A DNA stretch of 64,000 bases, from contig NZ_QZCS01000019.1 in the NCBI RefSeq assembly GCF_003594915.1, positions 17,564-81,563 of the forward strand. The letters run 5' to 3'. Positions 11,580-25,338 of this stretch are shown in pieces. This DNA is from Enterobacter chuandaensis. Lineage in GTDB: Bacteria > Pseudomonadota > Gammaproteobacteria > Enterobacterales > Enterobacteriaceae. A program made the translations under genes and the position numbers. How positions within the stretch are numbered: the first letter of the stretch is position 1; the number at the start of each line of letters is the position of its first letter. The notes under the pieces were generated by a model, which saw only the letters and a program-made list of their open reading frames with translations, was not told where the DNA came from and did not search any database.

Positions 11580-12548
11580 TTAGCCTTCGTCTTTTTTGTC
11601 GTCAACCAGCGGGCTGGCATCGTGCTCGGCGTCGATCTCTTCTTGCGGCAGCGGAGCAGGTTCTGCGTCCGGCGTCACGAAGGTTTCGGTAGAGACCGCC
11701 AGCGGCTGACCCAGTTTGGTGACCGACAGGCTTTCGAGTTGTTCAGCCAGCTTCACTTTGCCCGGCGCAAACAGGTTGATGACGGTAGAGCCCAGCTTGA
11801 AGCGACCCATCTCCTGACCTTTCAGCAGGGCAACAGAGCCTTCCGCTTCACCGGCAGGCCAGGTCCAGCGCTTGATCACACCTTCACGCGGTGGGGTGAT
11901 GGTGCCAGCCCAGACGGTTTCGATGCTGCCGACAATGGTCGCACCCACCAGGATTTGCGCCATCGGGCCGAATTCAGTATCGAACAGGCAGATGACGCGT
12001 TCGTTACGAGCAAACAGGTTCGGTACGTTTTGCGCGGTCAGGTGGTTCACGGAGAACAGATCGCCCGGCACGTAGATCATCTCACGCAGGATACCGTTAC
12101 ACGGCATGTGCACGCGGTGGTAGTCGCGCGGTGACAGATAGGTGGTGGCAAAGGTACCGTTGCGGAACAGGTCTGCCATCAGGTAGTTGCCCGCCAGCAG
12201 CGCTTCCAGGCTGTAGTTGTGGCCTTTCGCCTGCAGGATTTTGTCGTCTTCGATGTTACCCAACTGGCTGATCACGCCGTCTGCTGGCATCACCAGGACG
12301 TTAGGATCGGTGTTCAGCGGACGCACTTCGTCGCGCAGCGGGCGCACGAAAAATTCGTTGAACGTGCGGTAGCTGGCGGTATCCGGCTTCTGCGCTTCTT
12401 TCATGTCGACCTTGTAATACTTCACAAAAAGGTCGATGACCAGTTTGGTCAGCCAGCCCGCGCGTTTGCTCGCGCCCCAGCCCGCCAGGCGAGTGAGCCA
12501 CAGTTTTGGCAGAATGTATTGAAGCGAAAGTTTAAATGCGTTTAACAA
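11580..12548 (-). CDS. psd: Phosphatidylserine decarboxylase proenzyme
   Basis: Makes phosphatidylethanolamine from phosphatidylserine at the inner membrane. 322 aa, the usual proteobacterial size. The self-cleavage motif LGST lies at residues 252-255, so cutting before Ser254 would create the pyruvoyl cofactor on the alpha chain. The charge-relay Asp and His ([16 protein letters not shown]) are present. The C-terminal tail is acidic and variable, which is normal. First gene of psd-mscM. In E. coli this operon is under sigma-E and CpxR, but I did not identify those sites here. Confidence 0.97.
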   Translation of the reverse strand: MLNAFKLSLQYILPKLWLTRLAGWGASKRAGWLTKLVIDLFVKYYKVDMKEAQKPDTASYRTFNEFFVRPLRDEVRPLNTDPNVLVMPADGVISQLGNIEDDKILQAKGHNYSLEALLAGNYLMADLFRNGTFATTYLSPRDYHRVHMPCNGILREMIYVPGDLFSVNHLTAQNVPNLFARNERVICLFDTEFGPMAQILVGATIVGSIETVWAGTITPPREGVIKRWTWPAGEAEGSVALLKGQEMGRFKLGSTVINLFAPGKVKLAEQLESLSVTKLGQPLAVSTETFVTPDAEPAPLPQEEIDAEHDASPLVDDKKDEG

Positions 12549-12645
12549 GGTAGCCTCCAGGCCATTGTTTTGTCGTTCCTGATCCGGCGTTAAGCCGCCG
12601 GAACCTGAAAAAAGGGGACGATTTTAGCGATGCTTAGCTTAGTTG

Positions 12646-13698
12646 TCAGTTATCAGAATCAGAAAAGTTTTTACGCGTTTTTACCTGATCCATGCTCTCA
12701 AGAATGCGGTGATAATTCTCGAAGCGGGTCTCCGCGATTTCACCGTTCTCAACCGCTTCGCGGATAGCGCAGCCTGGATCGTTATCGTGTTTGCAGTCGC
12801 GGTATTTGCAAGCGCCTAAATAATCATGGAATTCGACAAATCCATTAAAGATTTGTTCCGGCTCAAGATGCCACAAACCGAATTCACGCACGCCCGGAGA
12901 GTCGATGACATCGCCACCGTGAGGGAAGTGATACAGGCGTGATGCGGTAGTGGTGTGCTGGCCCAGACCCGAGACGTCAGACACATCGTTGGTGAGGATC
13001 TCCTGCTGGAGGCCGAGAAGGTTGTTCAGAAGGCTCGATTTCCCCACGCCGGACTGGCCCGCAAAGATGCTGATGCGATCGGTAAGCGCCTCTTCCAGCG
13101 GTTTCAGTCCGTCTTTGGTGTAGCTGGACACCATCAGCACGCGATAACCAATTTTGCGGTAGATATCCATCTGTTCATTAACGAAAGCCATGCCTTCGTC
13201 ATCCAGCAGATCGATTTTGTTCAGCACGATAATCGGTTCAACCTGCAGCGTTTCACAGGCGACGAGATATCGGTCGATAATATTGAGCGAAAGTTCGGGC
13301 AAAATCGCCGATACGATGACAATCTGGTTAATGTTGGCGGCAATCGGCTTCACCCCGTCGTAAAAATCGGGACGGGTTAACACGGACGTACGCTCATGGA
13401 CCGCTTCAACGATACCTTTAACGGTAACGCCTTCTGCAGCCTCTTTACCCGGCCGCCAGACGACGCGGTCGCCGGTGACCAGAGAACGAATGGTTCGGCG
13501 GATGTTGCAGCGGTGGATTTCGCCATCGGCAGATTCCACGTCAGCGTGCATACCGAAACGGCTGATGACTACGCCTTCCGTTGGTTCGCCAAACAGGTTG
13601 TCGTCGTAATCGACCTTCTCCGAAGTGGTTTTAAGACGGCGCTGGTGATTGGCATTCACGCGGCGCTGCTGCCCTTTGGAGAGTTTATTTTTACTCAA
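12646..13698 (-). CDS. rsgA: Ribosome small-subunit GTPase RsgA
   Basis: Circularly permuted GTPase (YjeQ) that checks late maturation of the 30S subunit. 350 aa: a basic N-terminus, an OB fold (about 45-105), then GTPase motifs in the permuted order NKIDLL (G4), GQSGVGKSS (G1) and DSPG (G3), and a C-terminal zinc finger [15 protein letters not shown] chose a TTG start ([14 protein letters not shown]) because AGGAG sits nine bases upstream and the homologues start at this residue. A GTG two codons earlier is too close to that site. Divergent from orn. Confidence 0.93.
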   Translation of the reverse strand: MSKNKLSKGQQRRVNANHQRRLKTTSEKVDYDDNLFGEPTEGVVISRFGMHADVESADGEIHRCNIRRTIRSLVTGDRVVWRPGKEAAEGVTVKGIVEAVHERTSVLTRPDFYDGVKPIAANINQIVIVSAILPELSLNIIDRYLVACETLQVEPIIVLNKIDLLDDEGMAFVNEQMDIYRKIGYRVLMVSSYTKDGLKPLEEALTDRISIFAGQSGVGKSSLLNNLLGLQQEILTNDVSDVSGLGQHTTTASRLYHFPHGGDVIDSPGVREFGLWHLEPEQIFNGFVEFHDYLGACKYRDCKHDNDPGCAIREAVENGEIAETRFENYHRILESMDQVKTRKNFSDSDN

Positions 13699-13805
13699 TC
13701 GCACTGGCTCCTGGTCGCCCGTAAGGGGCAAAACCTCTATGATACACTCTAATTAATACTAGTTAACCTGCTACTGCTGGTTATGCGAGAAGGGTGGAAA
13801 ATAAC

Positions 13806-14351
13806 ATGAGCGCGGATGAAAACAACCTGATTTGGATCGATCTCGAAATGACCGGGCTGGATCCCGAGCGCGATCGCATTATTGAGATTGCAACCCTGGT
13901 GACCGATGCCAACCTGAATATCCTGGCTGAAGGGCCAACGATTGCAGTGCATCAGTCCGACGACCAGCTTGCGCTGATGGATGAGTGGAATGTGCGTACC
14001 CACACCGGCAGCGGCCTTGTCGAGCGCGTGAAGGCGAGCACGCTGGGTGACCGCGAGGCGGAACTGGCGACGCTCGAATTTCTGAAGCAGTGGGTACCGG
14101 CGGGTAAATCGCCGATCTGCGGCAACAGCATCGGTCAGGATCGTCGTTTCCTGTTTAAGTATATGCCTGAGCTGGAGTCTTACTTCCATTACCGCTATCT
14201 GGACGTGAGCACCCTGAAAGAGCTGGCGCGTCGATGGAAACCTGAAATCCTGGACGGCTTTAAAAAACAGGGTACGCACCAGGCGATGGACGACATTCGC
14301 GAGTCTGTGGCGGAGCTGGCGTACTACCGCGAAAACTTTATTAAGCTGTGA
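13806..14351 (+). CDS. orn: Oligoribonuclease
   Basis: DEDDh 3'-5' exonuclease that degrades the last di- and short oligonucleotides of RNA decay, and pGpG from c-di-GMP turnover; essential in E. coli. 181 aa from [10 protein letters not shown]. The acidic residues are seen in [10 protein letters not shown] (Asp and Glu of ExoI), [11 protein letters not shown] (ExoII) and [10 protein letters not shown] (ExoIII His and Asp). An ATG four codons earlier is possible but not used by homologues. A terminator follows 10 bp after the stop. Confidence 0.97.
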   Translation: MSADENNLIWIDLEMTGLDPERDRIIEIATLVTDANLNILAEGPTIAVHQSDDQLALMDEWNVRTHTGSGLVERVKASTLGDREAELATLEFLKQWVPAGKSPICGNSIGQDRRFLFKYMPELESYFHYRYLDVSTLKELARRWKPEILDGFKKQGTHQAMDDIRESVAELAYYRENFIKL

Positions 14352-14360
14352 TTTTGAGAT

Positions 14361-14386
14361 CCGGCGCCTTGCGTGGCCGGGTTTTT
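14361..14386 (+). terminator. orn terminator
   Basis: Stem CCGGC/GCCGG around a GCCTTGCGTG-type loop, followed by GTTTTT. Short stem but a clear T-run just beyond the orn stop. Confidence 0.7.
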
Positions 14387-14458
14387 GTCGTTAAATTGTT
14401 CAGCTTGCCGATTTAATAAGCATTTGAACTAAATTTCGAAAAAATCGCTTTAAGGGGG

Positions 14459-14492
14459 TTGCAGCTAAAAGGATTTCTCGTATAATGCGCCT
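14459..14492 (+). promoter_or_regulatory. Strong stable-RNA promoter for the tRNA-Gly genes
   Basis: TTGCAG (-35, 14459-14464) and a perfect TATAAT (-10, 14481-14486) separated by 16 bp, followed by a GC-rich discriminator GCGCCTCCCG typical of stringently controlled tRNA promoters. It lies about 55 bp before the first tRNA. Confidence 0.85.
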
Positions 14493-14546
14493 CCCGTAAC
14501 GACAGAGAATTACACGTTACGACAGCAACAAAAGCAGTACAGATTT

Positions 14547-14622
<76 letters not shown>

Positions 14623-14658
14623 AAATTTGAAAGTGCTTCCACAGCACAGACTGCCCAA

Positions 14659-14734
<76 letters not shown>

Positions 14735-14950
14735 AATTCTTCTTCATCTATAAAATATCCACAGCGAAAAGAAGCGCTGGGGACGTTTTCTATTGCATCT
14801 GAAATACTCTTGTAAACAGAGTTATCCACAGAATTCTCGCTTTACCCAAACCGTACAGAAAGTTAGCAGGGTGAATGATATCTTCACAAGATACTGTATT
14901 GACTGGATAAAATTTCATTTCAAAATGTTATTGAGATCACTTGACCTCTT

Positions 14951-14985
14951 CTCAAGCCCAGATGGCGCTTGAGTTTTTATTTTTA
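14951..14985 (+). terminator. tRNA operon terminator
   Basis: Stem CTCAAGC/GCTTGAG (7 bp) followed by TTTTTATTTTTATTC. It closes the tRNA transcript about 215 bp after copy 2 and lies just before the converging queG. The stretch between copy 2 and this hairpin holds no third tRNA or ORF that I can support. Confidence 0.82.
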
Positions 14986-15004
14986 TTCACAGGCTGTGAA
15001 TATA

Positions 15005-16142
15005 TCACGCATCTCGCGTAAGCCCTTTCTCGATGACCCTGACCAGCCGCTGTTTCTTAGGAAGCTGCACTTCGACCACGCAGGCATTGCGCTTCTCAAT
15101 TTGCTGCGCAATCGCCCATTCAATATGCTCGTCGAGAAGTGGGTGCTCACCTCTACGGCTTTCCAGCGCCTGAATATTCGCTACATCCCACGGGGCATTA
15201 CCCAGCGCGACGGCGACATTACGCAGCCAGCGCAGATGACCGATACGGCGAATAGCTGAACCTTCCGTCACCTTCAGGAACCAGGCTTCGCTCCAGGCGA
15301 ACAGCTCAATAAGCTGTGGCGCATGCAGCGCCTTACGCGGGCTGAAGTCCTCTTCGTCCGTCAACTGGGAATAGCGGTTCCACGGGCAAATCAGCTGGCA
15401 GTCGTCGCAGCCGTAGATCCGGTTGCCGATAAGCGGTCGAAACTCTTCCGGGATCGCTCCTTCGAGCTCGATGGTGAGGTAGGAGATACAGCGACGTGCA
15501 TCGACGGTGTAAGGCTCAACGATGGCGCCCGTCGGGCAGATGGTCATGCAGGCCACGCAGCGGCCACAGCCTTCCTCCACCGGGCCGTCTACCGGCAGGG
15601 GTAAATCAATCAGCAGTTCACCCAGGAAGAAGAACGATCCGGCGTCGCGGCTCAGGATAAGTGAGTGCTTACCTGTCCAGCCAAGCCCGGCTTTTTCGGC
15701 GATCGGGCGCTCAAGAATAGGCGCGGAATCGACAAAGGGTCTAAAATTCAGCGAAACACAGTGCTGCTGAATAGTTTCCCCAAGTTTTTTTAGACGGTTA
15801 CGCAGAAGCTTATGGTAATCACGCCCCAGCGCGTACCGGCTGACGTAACCCAAAGAGGGATTTTTTAGCGTGCGCGCGAAGGCCGCGTTGGCAGGCAGGT
15901 AGTTCATGCGCACGCTGATAACGCGTAATGTGCCCGGCAAAAGCTCGTGAGGACGGGCGCGCATCATGCCGTGACGCGCCATCCACTCCATTTCGCCGTG
16001 GTATTGTTTGTCCAGCCAGGCCTGCAATTTTGGCTCGCTGGCAGAGAGGTTGGTATCGGTAATGCCTACCTTCTGGAAGCCAAGTTCAGCACCCCACTGT
16101 TTTATTTTTTGCGCTAATTCATTGAGATCGAGGGGCTGTGAC

Positions 16143-16144
<2 letters not shown>
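15005..16144 (-). CDS. queG: Epoxyqueuosine reductase QueG
   Basis: Cobalamin- and Fe-S-dependent enzyme for the last step of queuosine synthesis, reducing epoxyqueuosine in tRNA to queuosine. 379 aa from MSQPLDLNELAQ. Two ferredoxin-like clusters are visible: CGRCVACMTICPTGA (about 193-207) and CDDCQLICPWN (about 243-253). The C-terminal HEAT-like part is present. Its ATG overlaps the ATG of divergent nnr in the tetramer CATG; the longer frame upstream lies inside nnr and lacks homologue support. Confidence 0.95.
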
Positions 16145-18120
<1,976 letters not shown>

Positions 18121-18136
18121 GAGTAGGGATGACGGG

Positions 18137-19471
18137 ATGATTAGTCGCGTTAAAGGTTGGGTGTTGGCTGCGACGGTGCTGCTGTGCGCGCAGGCCGGAG
18201 CGGCAAGCCTTTCGGATATTCAGGTGTCAAACGGCGAAAGCCAGGCCCGGATCACGCTCAGCTTTATGGGTGACCCTGAATATGCGTTTTCACAACCGGA
18301 CAGCCACAGCGTGGCGCTGGATATCAAACAGACAGGCGTGATCCAGGGGTTACCGCTGCAGTTCAGCGGAAATAATCTGGTGAAAAGGATCCGCTCGGGT
18401 ACGCCGCAGGACAGCCAGTCACTGCGCCTGGTGGTCGATCTGACCGAAAAGGGCAAAACGAAGGCGGTGAAGCAACAAAACGGTGCGAACTATACCGTGG
18501 TCTTTACTATTAACGCCGACGCGCCGCCGCCTCCACCGCCACCAGTTGTGGCGAAACGTGTGAAAGAACCAGTGTATACGCCGCGCCCCTCGGAACCTGC
18601 GCGTAACCCGTTTAAATCGCAGAACGATCGCATGACTGCGGCAACCAGCAGCAATACGGTGACGCGTCCGGCAGCCAGCGCGCGCCGCGCGGTCAGCGGC
18701 GACAAGGTGATTATCGCCATCGATGCAGGTCACGGTGGACAGGACCCAGGCGCGATTGGTCCTGGGGGGACACGAGAGAAAAATGTCACTATCGCCATAG
18801 CCCGTAAGCTGCGTACGCTGCTCAATGACGACCCTATGTTTAAAGGCGTGTTGACCCGCGACGGGGATTACTTCATTTCGGTGATGGGGCGTTCGGACGT
18901 CGCGCGTAAGCAGAATGCGAACTTCCTGGTTTCCATCCACGCGGATGCTGCGCCTAACCGTAACGCAACGGGCGCGTCGGTGTGGGTACTCTCGAACCGT
19001 CGCGCGAACAGTGAAATGGCCAACTGGCTGGAAGAGCATGAGAAACAGTCTGAACTGTTAGGCGGCGCGGGCGATGTGCTGGCAAACAGCCAGTCTGACC
19101 CGTACCTCAGCCAGGCGGTGCTGGATTTACAGTTCGGTCATTCTCAGCGCGTCGGGTATGATGTCGCCACTAACGTATTGAACCAGCTGCAGGGCATCGG
19201 GGCATTGCATAAACGCCGCCCTGAACATGCGAGCCTGGGCGTTCTGCGCTCGCCGGATATTCCGTCAATTCTGGTGGAGACCGGCTTTATCAGCAATAAC
19301 AGTGAAGAGCGTCTGCTGGGCAGCGACAGCTATCAGCAGCAAATTGCCGAAGCGATTTATAACGGTCTGCGTAAATACTTTGACGCGCACCCGCTTCAGT
19401 CTGCGCCGCAGGGCGGGGCAGCCCAGACGGCAAGCGCCGCGCTGCCGGGTGAAATGACCGCGACTAATTAA
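18137..19471 (+). CDS. amiB: N-acetylmuramoyl-L-alanine amidase AmiB
   Basis: Periplasmic zinc amidase that splits septal peptidoglycan during daughter-cell separation; activated by EnvC in E. coli. 444 aa: signal peptide ([16 protein letters not shown]), AMIN domain (about 25-125), a Pro-rich linker (run of PPPPPPP) and the Amidase_3 domain (about 215-435). Zinc ligands are in [19 protein letters not shown] and VSIHADA. Start MISRVKGW follows a GACGGG site; the longer frame overlapping tsaE is not supported. Confidence 0.95.
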   Translation: MISRVKGWVLAATVLLCAQAGAASLSDIQVSNGESQARITLSFMGDPEYAFSQPDSHSVALDIKQTGVIQGLPLQFSGNNLVKRIRSGTPQDSQSLRLVVDLTEKGKTKAVKQQNGANYTVVFTINADAPPPPPPPVVAKRVKEPVYTPRPSEPARNPFKSQNDRMTAATSSNTVTRPAASARRAVSGDKVIIAIDAGHGGQDPGAIGPGGTREKNVTIAIARKLRTLLNDDPMFKGVLTRDGDYFISVMGRSDVARKQNANFLVSIHADAAPNRNATGASVWVLSNRRANSEMANWLEEHEKQSELLGGAGDVLANSQSDPYLSQAVLDLQFGHSQRVGYDVATNVLNQLQGIGALHKRRPEHASLGVLRSPDIPSILVETGFISNNSEERLLGSDSYQQQIAEAIYNGLRKYFDAHPLQSAPQGGAAQTASAALPGEMTATN

Positions 19472-19480
19472 GGAGAATTC

Positions 19481-21325
19481 ATGCCGATTCAGGTTCTACC
19501 GCCGCAGCTCGCGAACCAAATCGCCGCCGGTGAGGTGGTGGAACGCCCTGCGTCGGTGGTGAAGGAGCTGGTGGAAAACAGCCTCGATGCGGGGGCCTCC
19601 CGCATCGATATTGATATCGAACGCGGCGGCGCAAAGCTTATCCGCATTCGTGACAACGGCTGTGGCATTAAGAAAGACGAGCTGGCGCTGGCGCTGGCGC
19701 GTCATGCCACCAGTAAAATTGCTTCGCTGGACGATCTGGAGGCGATTATCAGCCTTGGGTTTCGCGGGGAAGCGCTGGCCAGTATCAGCTCCGTTTCCCG
19801 TTTGACGCTGACCTCCCGCACGGCCGAGCAGCAGGAAGCCTGGCAGGCCTACGCCGAAGGACGCGATATGGACGTCACGGTCAAGCCCGCGGCGCACCCT
19901 GTCGGTACCACGCTGGAAGTTCTGGACCTGTTCTACAATACTCCCGCCCGCCGCAAGTTTATGCGTACCGAGAAGACCGAGTTCGGCCATATCGATGAGA
20001 TTATTCGCCGTATCGCGCTGGCCCGTTTCGATGTCACCATTAACCTCAGCCATAACGGCAAAGTGATGCGCCAGTATCGCGCGGTGGCAGAAGGTGGGCA
20101 GAAAGAGCGCCGTTTGGGGGCTATCTGCGGGACGCCGTTCCTGGAGCAGGCGCTGGCTATCGAGTGGCAGCACGGCGATCTGGCTTTACGTGGCTGGGTG
20201 GCCGATCCGAATGCCAGCAGCGCGGCGTTCGCTGAAATACAGTACTGCTATGTGAACGGCCGCATGATGCGCGACCGCCTGATTAATCACGCCATTCGCC
20301 AGGCCTGCGAAGACAAGCTTGGTGCCGATCAGCAGCCTGCTTTCGTCCTTTATCTGGAAATCGACCCGCATCAGGTGGATGTCAACGTCCATCCTGCCAA
20401 GCATGAGGTGCGGTTCCATCAGTCGCGTCTGGTTCACGACTTCATTTATCAGGGCGTGGCCGCCGTGTTACAGCAGCAGGCAGAGCCAACGCTGCCGCTG
20501 GAAAGTGACGCTCCTGCACCGCGTCCGCTTCCGGAAAACCGTGTCGCTGCTGGCCGCAACCATTTTGCGGAGCCTGCCGTGGCGCGTGAACCGGAAGCCC
20601 CGCGTTTCTCCTCTGCAGGCGCCGCGCCTCGTCCGACGGGAGCGAACTACCCGAACGCTCAACCTGGCTATCAAAAGCAGCAAGGGGCGTTATACCGCAA
20701 ATTGCTGGACACGCCAGCCGTTGAGCGTAAAGAGCACCTTCCGGCACCAGCACCTTCCCTTGACGGTCATAGCCAGAGTTTTGGCCGGGTGCTGACGGTT
20801 ATCGCCCCGGATATGGCACTGCTTGAGCGTGACGGTAAAGTGATGCTTCTGGCGCTGCCGGTTGCCGAACGCTGGCTCAAGCAGGCGCAACTGACGCCGG
20901 GGGAAAATGCGGCCTGTGCGCAGCCGCTATTGATCCCGGTTCGCCTGAAAATATCCGCTGAAGAAACAAGGGTATTGCAGCGTGCCGAGGCCCAGCTGGC
21001 GCAAATGGGCATTGAAATTGTGCTTGAACCCCAACATGTGACAATTCGTGCAGTGCCTTTACCCTTACGCCAACAAAATTTACAAAACTTGATTCCTGAA
21101 CTGATAGGCTACTTGGCGCAGCAAACATCGTTTGAGGCCGCCAACACCGCGCAGTGGATCGCCTGCCATCTGGCCAGCGAACATTCACCGTGGAGTATGG
21201 CGCAGGCAATTACCGTGCTGGCGGAGGTGGAACGCCTCTGCCCACAGCTGGTGAAAGCGCCGCCGGGTGGGTTATTACAACCTGTTGATTTAAAAACGGC
21301 GATGACCGCCCTGAACCATGACTGA
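19481..21325 (+). CDS. mutL: DNA mismatch repair protein MutL
   Basis: GHKL ATPase that links MutS to MutH and UvrD in mismatch repair. 614 aa. The ATP-binding motifs are NSLDAGA (about 33), DNGCGI (about 58), [10 protein letters not shown] (about 93) and NTPARRKF. A Pro- and Ala-rich linker (about 335-430) leads to the C-terminal dimerisation domain, which has no endonuclease motif, as in other bacteria that have MutH. AGGAGA precedes the ATG. Overlaps miaA by 8 bp. Confidence 0.98.
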   Translation: MPIQVLPPQLANQIAAGEVVERPASVVKELVENSLDAGASRIDIDIERGGAKLIRIRDNGCGIKKDELALALARHATSKIASLDDLEAIISLGFRGEALASISSVSRLTLTSRTAEQQEAWQAYAEGRDMDVTVKPAAHPVGTTLEVLDLFYNTPARRKFMRTEKTEFGHIDEIIRRIALARFDVTINLSHNGKVMRQYRAVAEGGQKERRLGAICGTPFLEQALAIEWQHGDLALRGWVADPNASSAAFAEIQYCYVNGRMMRDRLINHAIRQACEDKLGADQQPAFVLYLEIDPHQVDVNVHPAKHEVRFHQSRLVHDFIYQGVAAVLQQQAEPTLPLESDAPAPRPLPENRVAAGRNHFAEPAVAREPEAPRFSSAGAAPRPTGANYPNAQPGYQKQQGALYRKLLDTPAVERKEHLPAPAPSLDGHSQSFGRVLTVIAPDMALLERDGKVMLLALPVAERWLKQAQLTPGENAACAQPLLIPVRLKISAEETRVLQRAEAQLAQMGIEIVLEPQHVTIRAVPLPLRQQNLQNLIPELIGYLAQQTSFEAANTAQWIACHLASEHSPWSMAQAITVLAEVERLCPQLVKAPPGGLLQPVDLKTAMTALNHD

Positions 21326-22268
21326 CGTAAGCAAGGCGAGCCTGCCAAAGGCAATTTTTTTAATGGGCCCGACGGCCTCCGGCAAAACAGCGTTAGCCAT
21401 TGAGTTACGTAAAGTTTTGCCTGTAGAGTTGATTAGTGTGGATTCAGCCCTCATCTATCGGGGGATGGACATCGGTACGGCAAAGCCAGACGCAGAAGAA
21501 CTGCGTGCAGCGCCGCACCGTTTGCTGGATATTCTCGACCCGGCAGAGGCATATTCCGCAGCGGATTTCCGCCGGGATGCCTTAGCTGAGATGGCCGAGA
21601 TCACCGCCGCGGGGCGTATACCGCTGCTGGTTGGCGGAACCATGCTCTACTTCAAGGCGCTGCTCGAAGGATTGTCACCCTTACCTTCCGCGGACCCTGA
21701 AGTGAGAGCAAAGATTGAGCAGCAGGCGGCAGAGCAGGGATGGGACGTATTGCATCAGCAACTGGCGGAAATTGACCCGGTTGCCGCAGCGCGAATCCAT
21801 CCAAATGATCCGCAAAGGCTTTCCCGGGCACTGGAAGTTTTTTTCATTTCGGGTAAAACTTTAACGGAACTGACGCAAACGTCAGGAGACGCTCTGCCGT
21901 ATCAGGTGCATCAGTTCGCCATCGCCCCGGCGAGCCGTGAACTGCTCCATCAACGAATTGAGCAGCGTTTTCATCAGATGTTGGCTTCAGATTTTGAAGC
22001 AGAAGTGCGGGCGCTATTTGCCCGTGGAGATTTGCATACGGATATGCCTTCCGTTCGTTGTGTGGGATACCGCCAGATGTGGTCGTATCTTGAAGGCGAG
22101 ATTTCATACGATGAAATGGTTTATCGAGGTGTTTGCGCCACGAGACAGTTAGCGAAGCGCCAGATCACCTGGTTGCGCGGTTGGGAGGGGGTTCACTGGT
22201 TAGACAGTGAAAAACCGCAACAGGCGTTAAACGACGTGATTGAGGTTGTTGGTGATATCGCTCACTGA
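21318..22268 (+). CDS. miaA: tRNA dimethylallyltransferase MiaA
   Basis: Adds the dimethylallyl group to A37 of tRNAs reading UNN codons, the first step towards ms2i6A. 316 aa. P-loop [10 protein letters not shown] (residues 17-26), [16 protein letters not shown] motif and the catalytic-region [10 protein letters not shown] near residue 240 are present. The start lies in the mutL 3' end. Confidence 0.97.
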   Translation: MTDVSKASLPKAIFLMGPTASGKTALAIELRKVLPVELISVDSALIYRGMDIGTAKPDAEELRAAPHRLLDILDPAEAYSAADFRRDALAEMAEITAAGRIPLLVGGTMLYFKALLEGLSPLPSADPEVRAKIEQQAAEQGWDVLHQQLAEIDPVAAARIHPNDPQRLSRALEVFFISGKTLTELTQTSGDALPYQVHQFAIAPASRELLHQRIEQRFHQMLASDFEAEVRALFARGDLHTDMPSVRCVGYRQMWSYLEGEISYDEMVYRGVCATRQLAKRQITWLRGWEGVHWLDSEKPQQALNDVIEVVGDIAH

Positions 22269-22341
22269 ATGTGTACAATTGAGACGTATCGTGCGCAATT
22301 TTTCAGAATCGCAAGGTTCTAAGTACAAAACAAGCATATAA

Positions 22342-22665
<324 letters not shown>

Positions 22666-22739
22666 GGTTTCGGGCTGTTATCCACACGGGGAGCCAGGGA
22701 TCCTGCGTTCCCCGCTGATCTTTTTAGAGAGGTTTACGC

Positions 22740-24020
22740 TTGTTTGACCGTTATGATGCCGGTGAGCAGGCGGTGCTGGTACACATCTATTTTTCGCAAG
22801 ACAAAGATATGGAAGACCTCCAGGAGTTTGAATCTCTGGTCTCTTCCGCCGGTGTCGAAGCAATGCAGGTGATTACCGGTAGCCGTAAAGCGCCGCACCC
22901 AAAGTATTTTGTTGGTGAAGGTAAAGCAGTAGAAATTGCGGATGCCGTAAAAGCAACCGGCGCGTCAGTCGTGTTGTTTGATCATGCGCTGTCTCCAGCC
23001 CAGGAGCGCAACCTGGAAGCTCTCTGCGAATGCCGTGTGATCGATCGCACGGGATTGATTTTAGATATTTTTGCTCAGCGTGCCCGTACCCATGAAGGGA
23101 AACTGCAGGTTGAGCTGGCGCAGTTGCGCCATCTGGCGACGCGTCTGGTGCGTGGCTGGACCCACCTTGAAAGACAAAAAGGCGGGATTGGTTTGCGCGG
23201 TCCGGGTGAAACCCAGCTCGAAACCGACCGCCGTTTGCTGCGTGGCCGTATTACCCAGATCCTCTCACGTCTGGAACGTGTAGAGAAACAGCGTGAACAG
23301 GGGCGTCGGGCGCGAACCAAAGCCGACATCCCAACGGTGTCGCTGGTGGGCTATACCAACGCCGGTAAATCTACCCTGTTTAACCAGATAACCGAGGCCC
23401 AGGTGTATGCCGCAGACCAGCTGTTTGCGACCCTGGACCCAACGCTGCGTCGTATTGACGTTGCTGACGTCGGCGAAACAGTCCTGGCGGATACCGTAGG
23501 GTTTATCCGTCATTTGCCGCACGATCTGGTCGCGGCGTTTAAAGCGACGTTGCAGGAGACCCGTCAGGCGACCCTGCTGCTGCACGTGATTGATGCGGCT
23601 GACGTACGCGTGCAGGAGAACATCGACGCGGTGAACGTGGTGCTTGAAGAGATCGACGCCCACGAAATCCCAACGCTGTTGGTAATGAATAAAATCGATA
23701 TGCTGGACGATTTTGAACCGCGTATCGAGCGTGATGAAGAGAACAAACCGATTCGGGTCTGGCTTTCTGCTCAGGCCGGTATTGGTGTGCCACTGCTTTT
23801 CCAGGCTTTGACAGAACGTCTTTCCGGTGAGGTAGCTCAGCACACGCTGCGACTGCCGCCACAGGAAGGCAGGCTGCGCAGCCGGTTTTATCAGCTTCAG
23901 GCGATAGAAAAAGAGTGGATGGAGGATGACGGCAGCGTGGGGATGCAGGTGCGTATGCCGATCGTTGACTGGCGTCGCCTCTGTAAACAAGAACCTGCGC
24001 TGGCGGACTATATCGTCTGA
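22740..24020 (+). CDS. hflX: Ribosome-splitting GTPase HflX
   Basis: Heat-shock GTPase that splits stalled 70S ribosomes and binds the 50S subunit. 426 aa. The N-terminal HflX domain (about 20-195) includes [20 protein letters not shown] (fragment [12 protein letters not shown]). GTPase motifs are [12 protein letters not shown] (G1, about 204), DTVGF (G3) and NKID (G4). The start codon is TTG (protein [10 protein letters not shown]), with AGAGGTTT upstream; no nearby ATG fits. Between hfq and hflK as in E. coli. Confidence 0.96.
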   Translation: MFDRYDAGEQAVLVHIYFSQDKDMEDLQEFESLVSSAGVEAMQVITGSRKAPHPKYFVGEGKAVEIADAVKATGASVVLFDHALSPAQERNLEALCECRVIDRTGLILDIFAQRARTHEGKLQVELAQLRHLATRLVRGWTHLERQKGGIGLRGPGETQLETDRRLLRGRITQILSRLERVEKQREQGRRARTKADIPTVSLVGYTNAGKSTLFNQITEAQVYAADQLFATLDPTLRRIDVADVGETVLADTVGFIRHLPHDLVAAFKATLQETRQATLLLHVIDAADVRVQENIDAVNVVLEEIDAHEIPTLLVMNKIDMLDDFEPRIERDEENKPIRVWLSAQAGIGVPLLFQALTERLSGEVAQHTLRLPPQEGRLRSRFYQLQAIEKEWMEDDGSVGMQVRMPIVDWRRLCKQEPALADYIV

Positions 24021-24076
24021 TCAGAAAGGGGAAGCCTGAATAATTCGCCCTTGCATAACAAATATGGAGCATATAC

Positions 24077-25336
24077 ATGGCGTGGAATCAGCCCGGTAAT
24101 AACGGACAAGACCGCGACCCGTGGGGAAGCAGCAATAATCAAGGCGGCAACTCTGGGGGAAATGGCAACAAAGGTGGTCGCGAGCAGGGGCCGCCGGATC
24201 TGGATGATATCTTCCGCAAGCTGAGCAAAAAGCTTGGTGGGCTTGGCGGAGGAAAAGGTTCTGGCTCGGGTGGTAATTCTACTCAGAGTCCACGCCCGCC
24301 AATGGGTGGCCGCGTAGTGGGCATTGTGGCCGCTGCGGTGGTAATCATCTGGGCAGCCAGCGGGTTCTACACCATTAAAGAAGCAGAACGCGGCGTGGTT
24401 ACCCGTTTCGGCAAGTTCAGCCATCTGGTTGAGCCGGGCCTGAACTGGAAACCGACCTTCATTGACGATGTGACTGCGGTCAACGTGGAGTCCGTCCGTG
24501 AACTGGCGGCATCCGGCGTAATGCTGACCTCTGACGAAAACGTGGTGCGCGTTGAGATGAACGTGCAGTACCGCGTGACCGATCCTGAGCGTTATCTGTT
24601 TAGCGTGACCAGCGCCGATGACAGCCTGCGTCAGGCGACCGACAGCGCCCTGCGCGGTGTGATCGGTAAATACACCATGGATCGTATCCTGACTGAAGGT
24701 CGTACCGTTATTCGTAGCGATACCCAGCGCGAGCTGGAAGAGACCATTCGTCCGTACAACATGGGTATCACCCTGCTGGACGTCAACTTCCAGGCCGCAC
24801 GTCCGCCGGAAGAGGTGAAAGCCGCATTTGACGATGCGATTGCAGCCCGTGAAAACGAACAGCAGTACATCCGTGAGGCAGAAGCGTACACCAACGAAGT
24901 TCAGCCGCGTGCTAACGGTCAGGCGCAGCGTATTCTGGAAGAAGCTCGCGCGTATAAGACGCAAACCATCCTGGAAGCACAGGGTGAAGTGGCTCGCTTC
25001 GCGAAGATCCTGCCGGAATATAAAGCGGCTCCGGAAATTACCCGCGAGCGTCTCTATATCGAGACCATGGAAAAAGTGCTGAGCCACACCCGCAAAGTGC
25101 TGGTTAACGACAACAAAGGTGGAAACCTGATGGTTCTGCCGCTGGATCAGATGCTGAAAGGCGGTTCTGCTCCGGCAGCGAAAGACACCAGCGGTGCCAA
25201 CAACCTGCTGCGTCTGCCGCCAGCCTCATCAGGCAGCTCAAGCGCGAACACAACGCCTTCTTCGAACGATGGTGACATTATGGACCAACGCCGTGCTAAC
25301 GCGCAGCGTAACGACTACCAGCGTCAGGGGGAATAA
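24077..25336 (+). CDS. hflK: FtsH regulator HflK
   Basis: SPFH-domain membrane protein that forms a large periplasmic cage with HflC around FtsH and modulates its proteolysis. 419 aa: a Gly- and Asn-rich N-terminus, one membrane helix (about 80-98), the SPFH/prohibitin domain (about 95-280), an Ala- and Glu-rich helix and a Ser-rich C-tail. Directly followed by hflC after 2 bp. Confidence 0.97.
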   Translation: MAWNQPGNNGQDRDPWGSSNNQGGNSGGNGNKGGREQGPPDLDDIFRKLSKKLGGLGGGKGSGSGGNSTQSPRPPMGGRVVGIVAAAVVIIWAASGFYTIKEAERGVVTRFGKFSHLVEPGLNWKPTFIDDVTAVNVESVRELAASGVMLTSDENVVRVEMNVQYRVTDPERYLFSVTSADDSLRQATDSALRGVIGKYTMDRILTEGRTVIRSDTQRELEETIRPYNMGITLLDVNFQAARPPEEVKAAFDDAIAARENEQQYIREAEAYTNEVQPRANGQAQRILEEARAYKTQTILEAQGEVARFAKILPEYKAAPEITRERLYIETMEKVLSHTRKVLVNDNKGGNLMVLPLDQMLKGGSAPAAKDTSGANNLLRLPPASSGSSSANTTPSSNDGDIMDQRRANAQRNDYQRQGE

Positions 25337-25338
25337 GG

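Noticed and set aside
14735..14950. Third tRNA-Gly copy
   Set aside because: No acceptor, anticodon or T-arm sequence is present in this stretch.
24008..25087. 359-aa ORF opposite hflK
   Set aside because: Antisense to an intact SPFH protein, and no ribosome binding site or family features.
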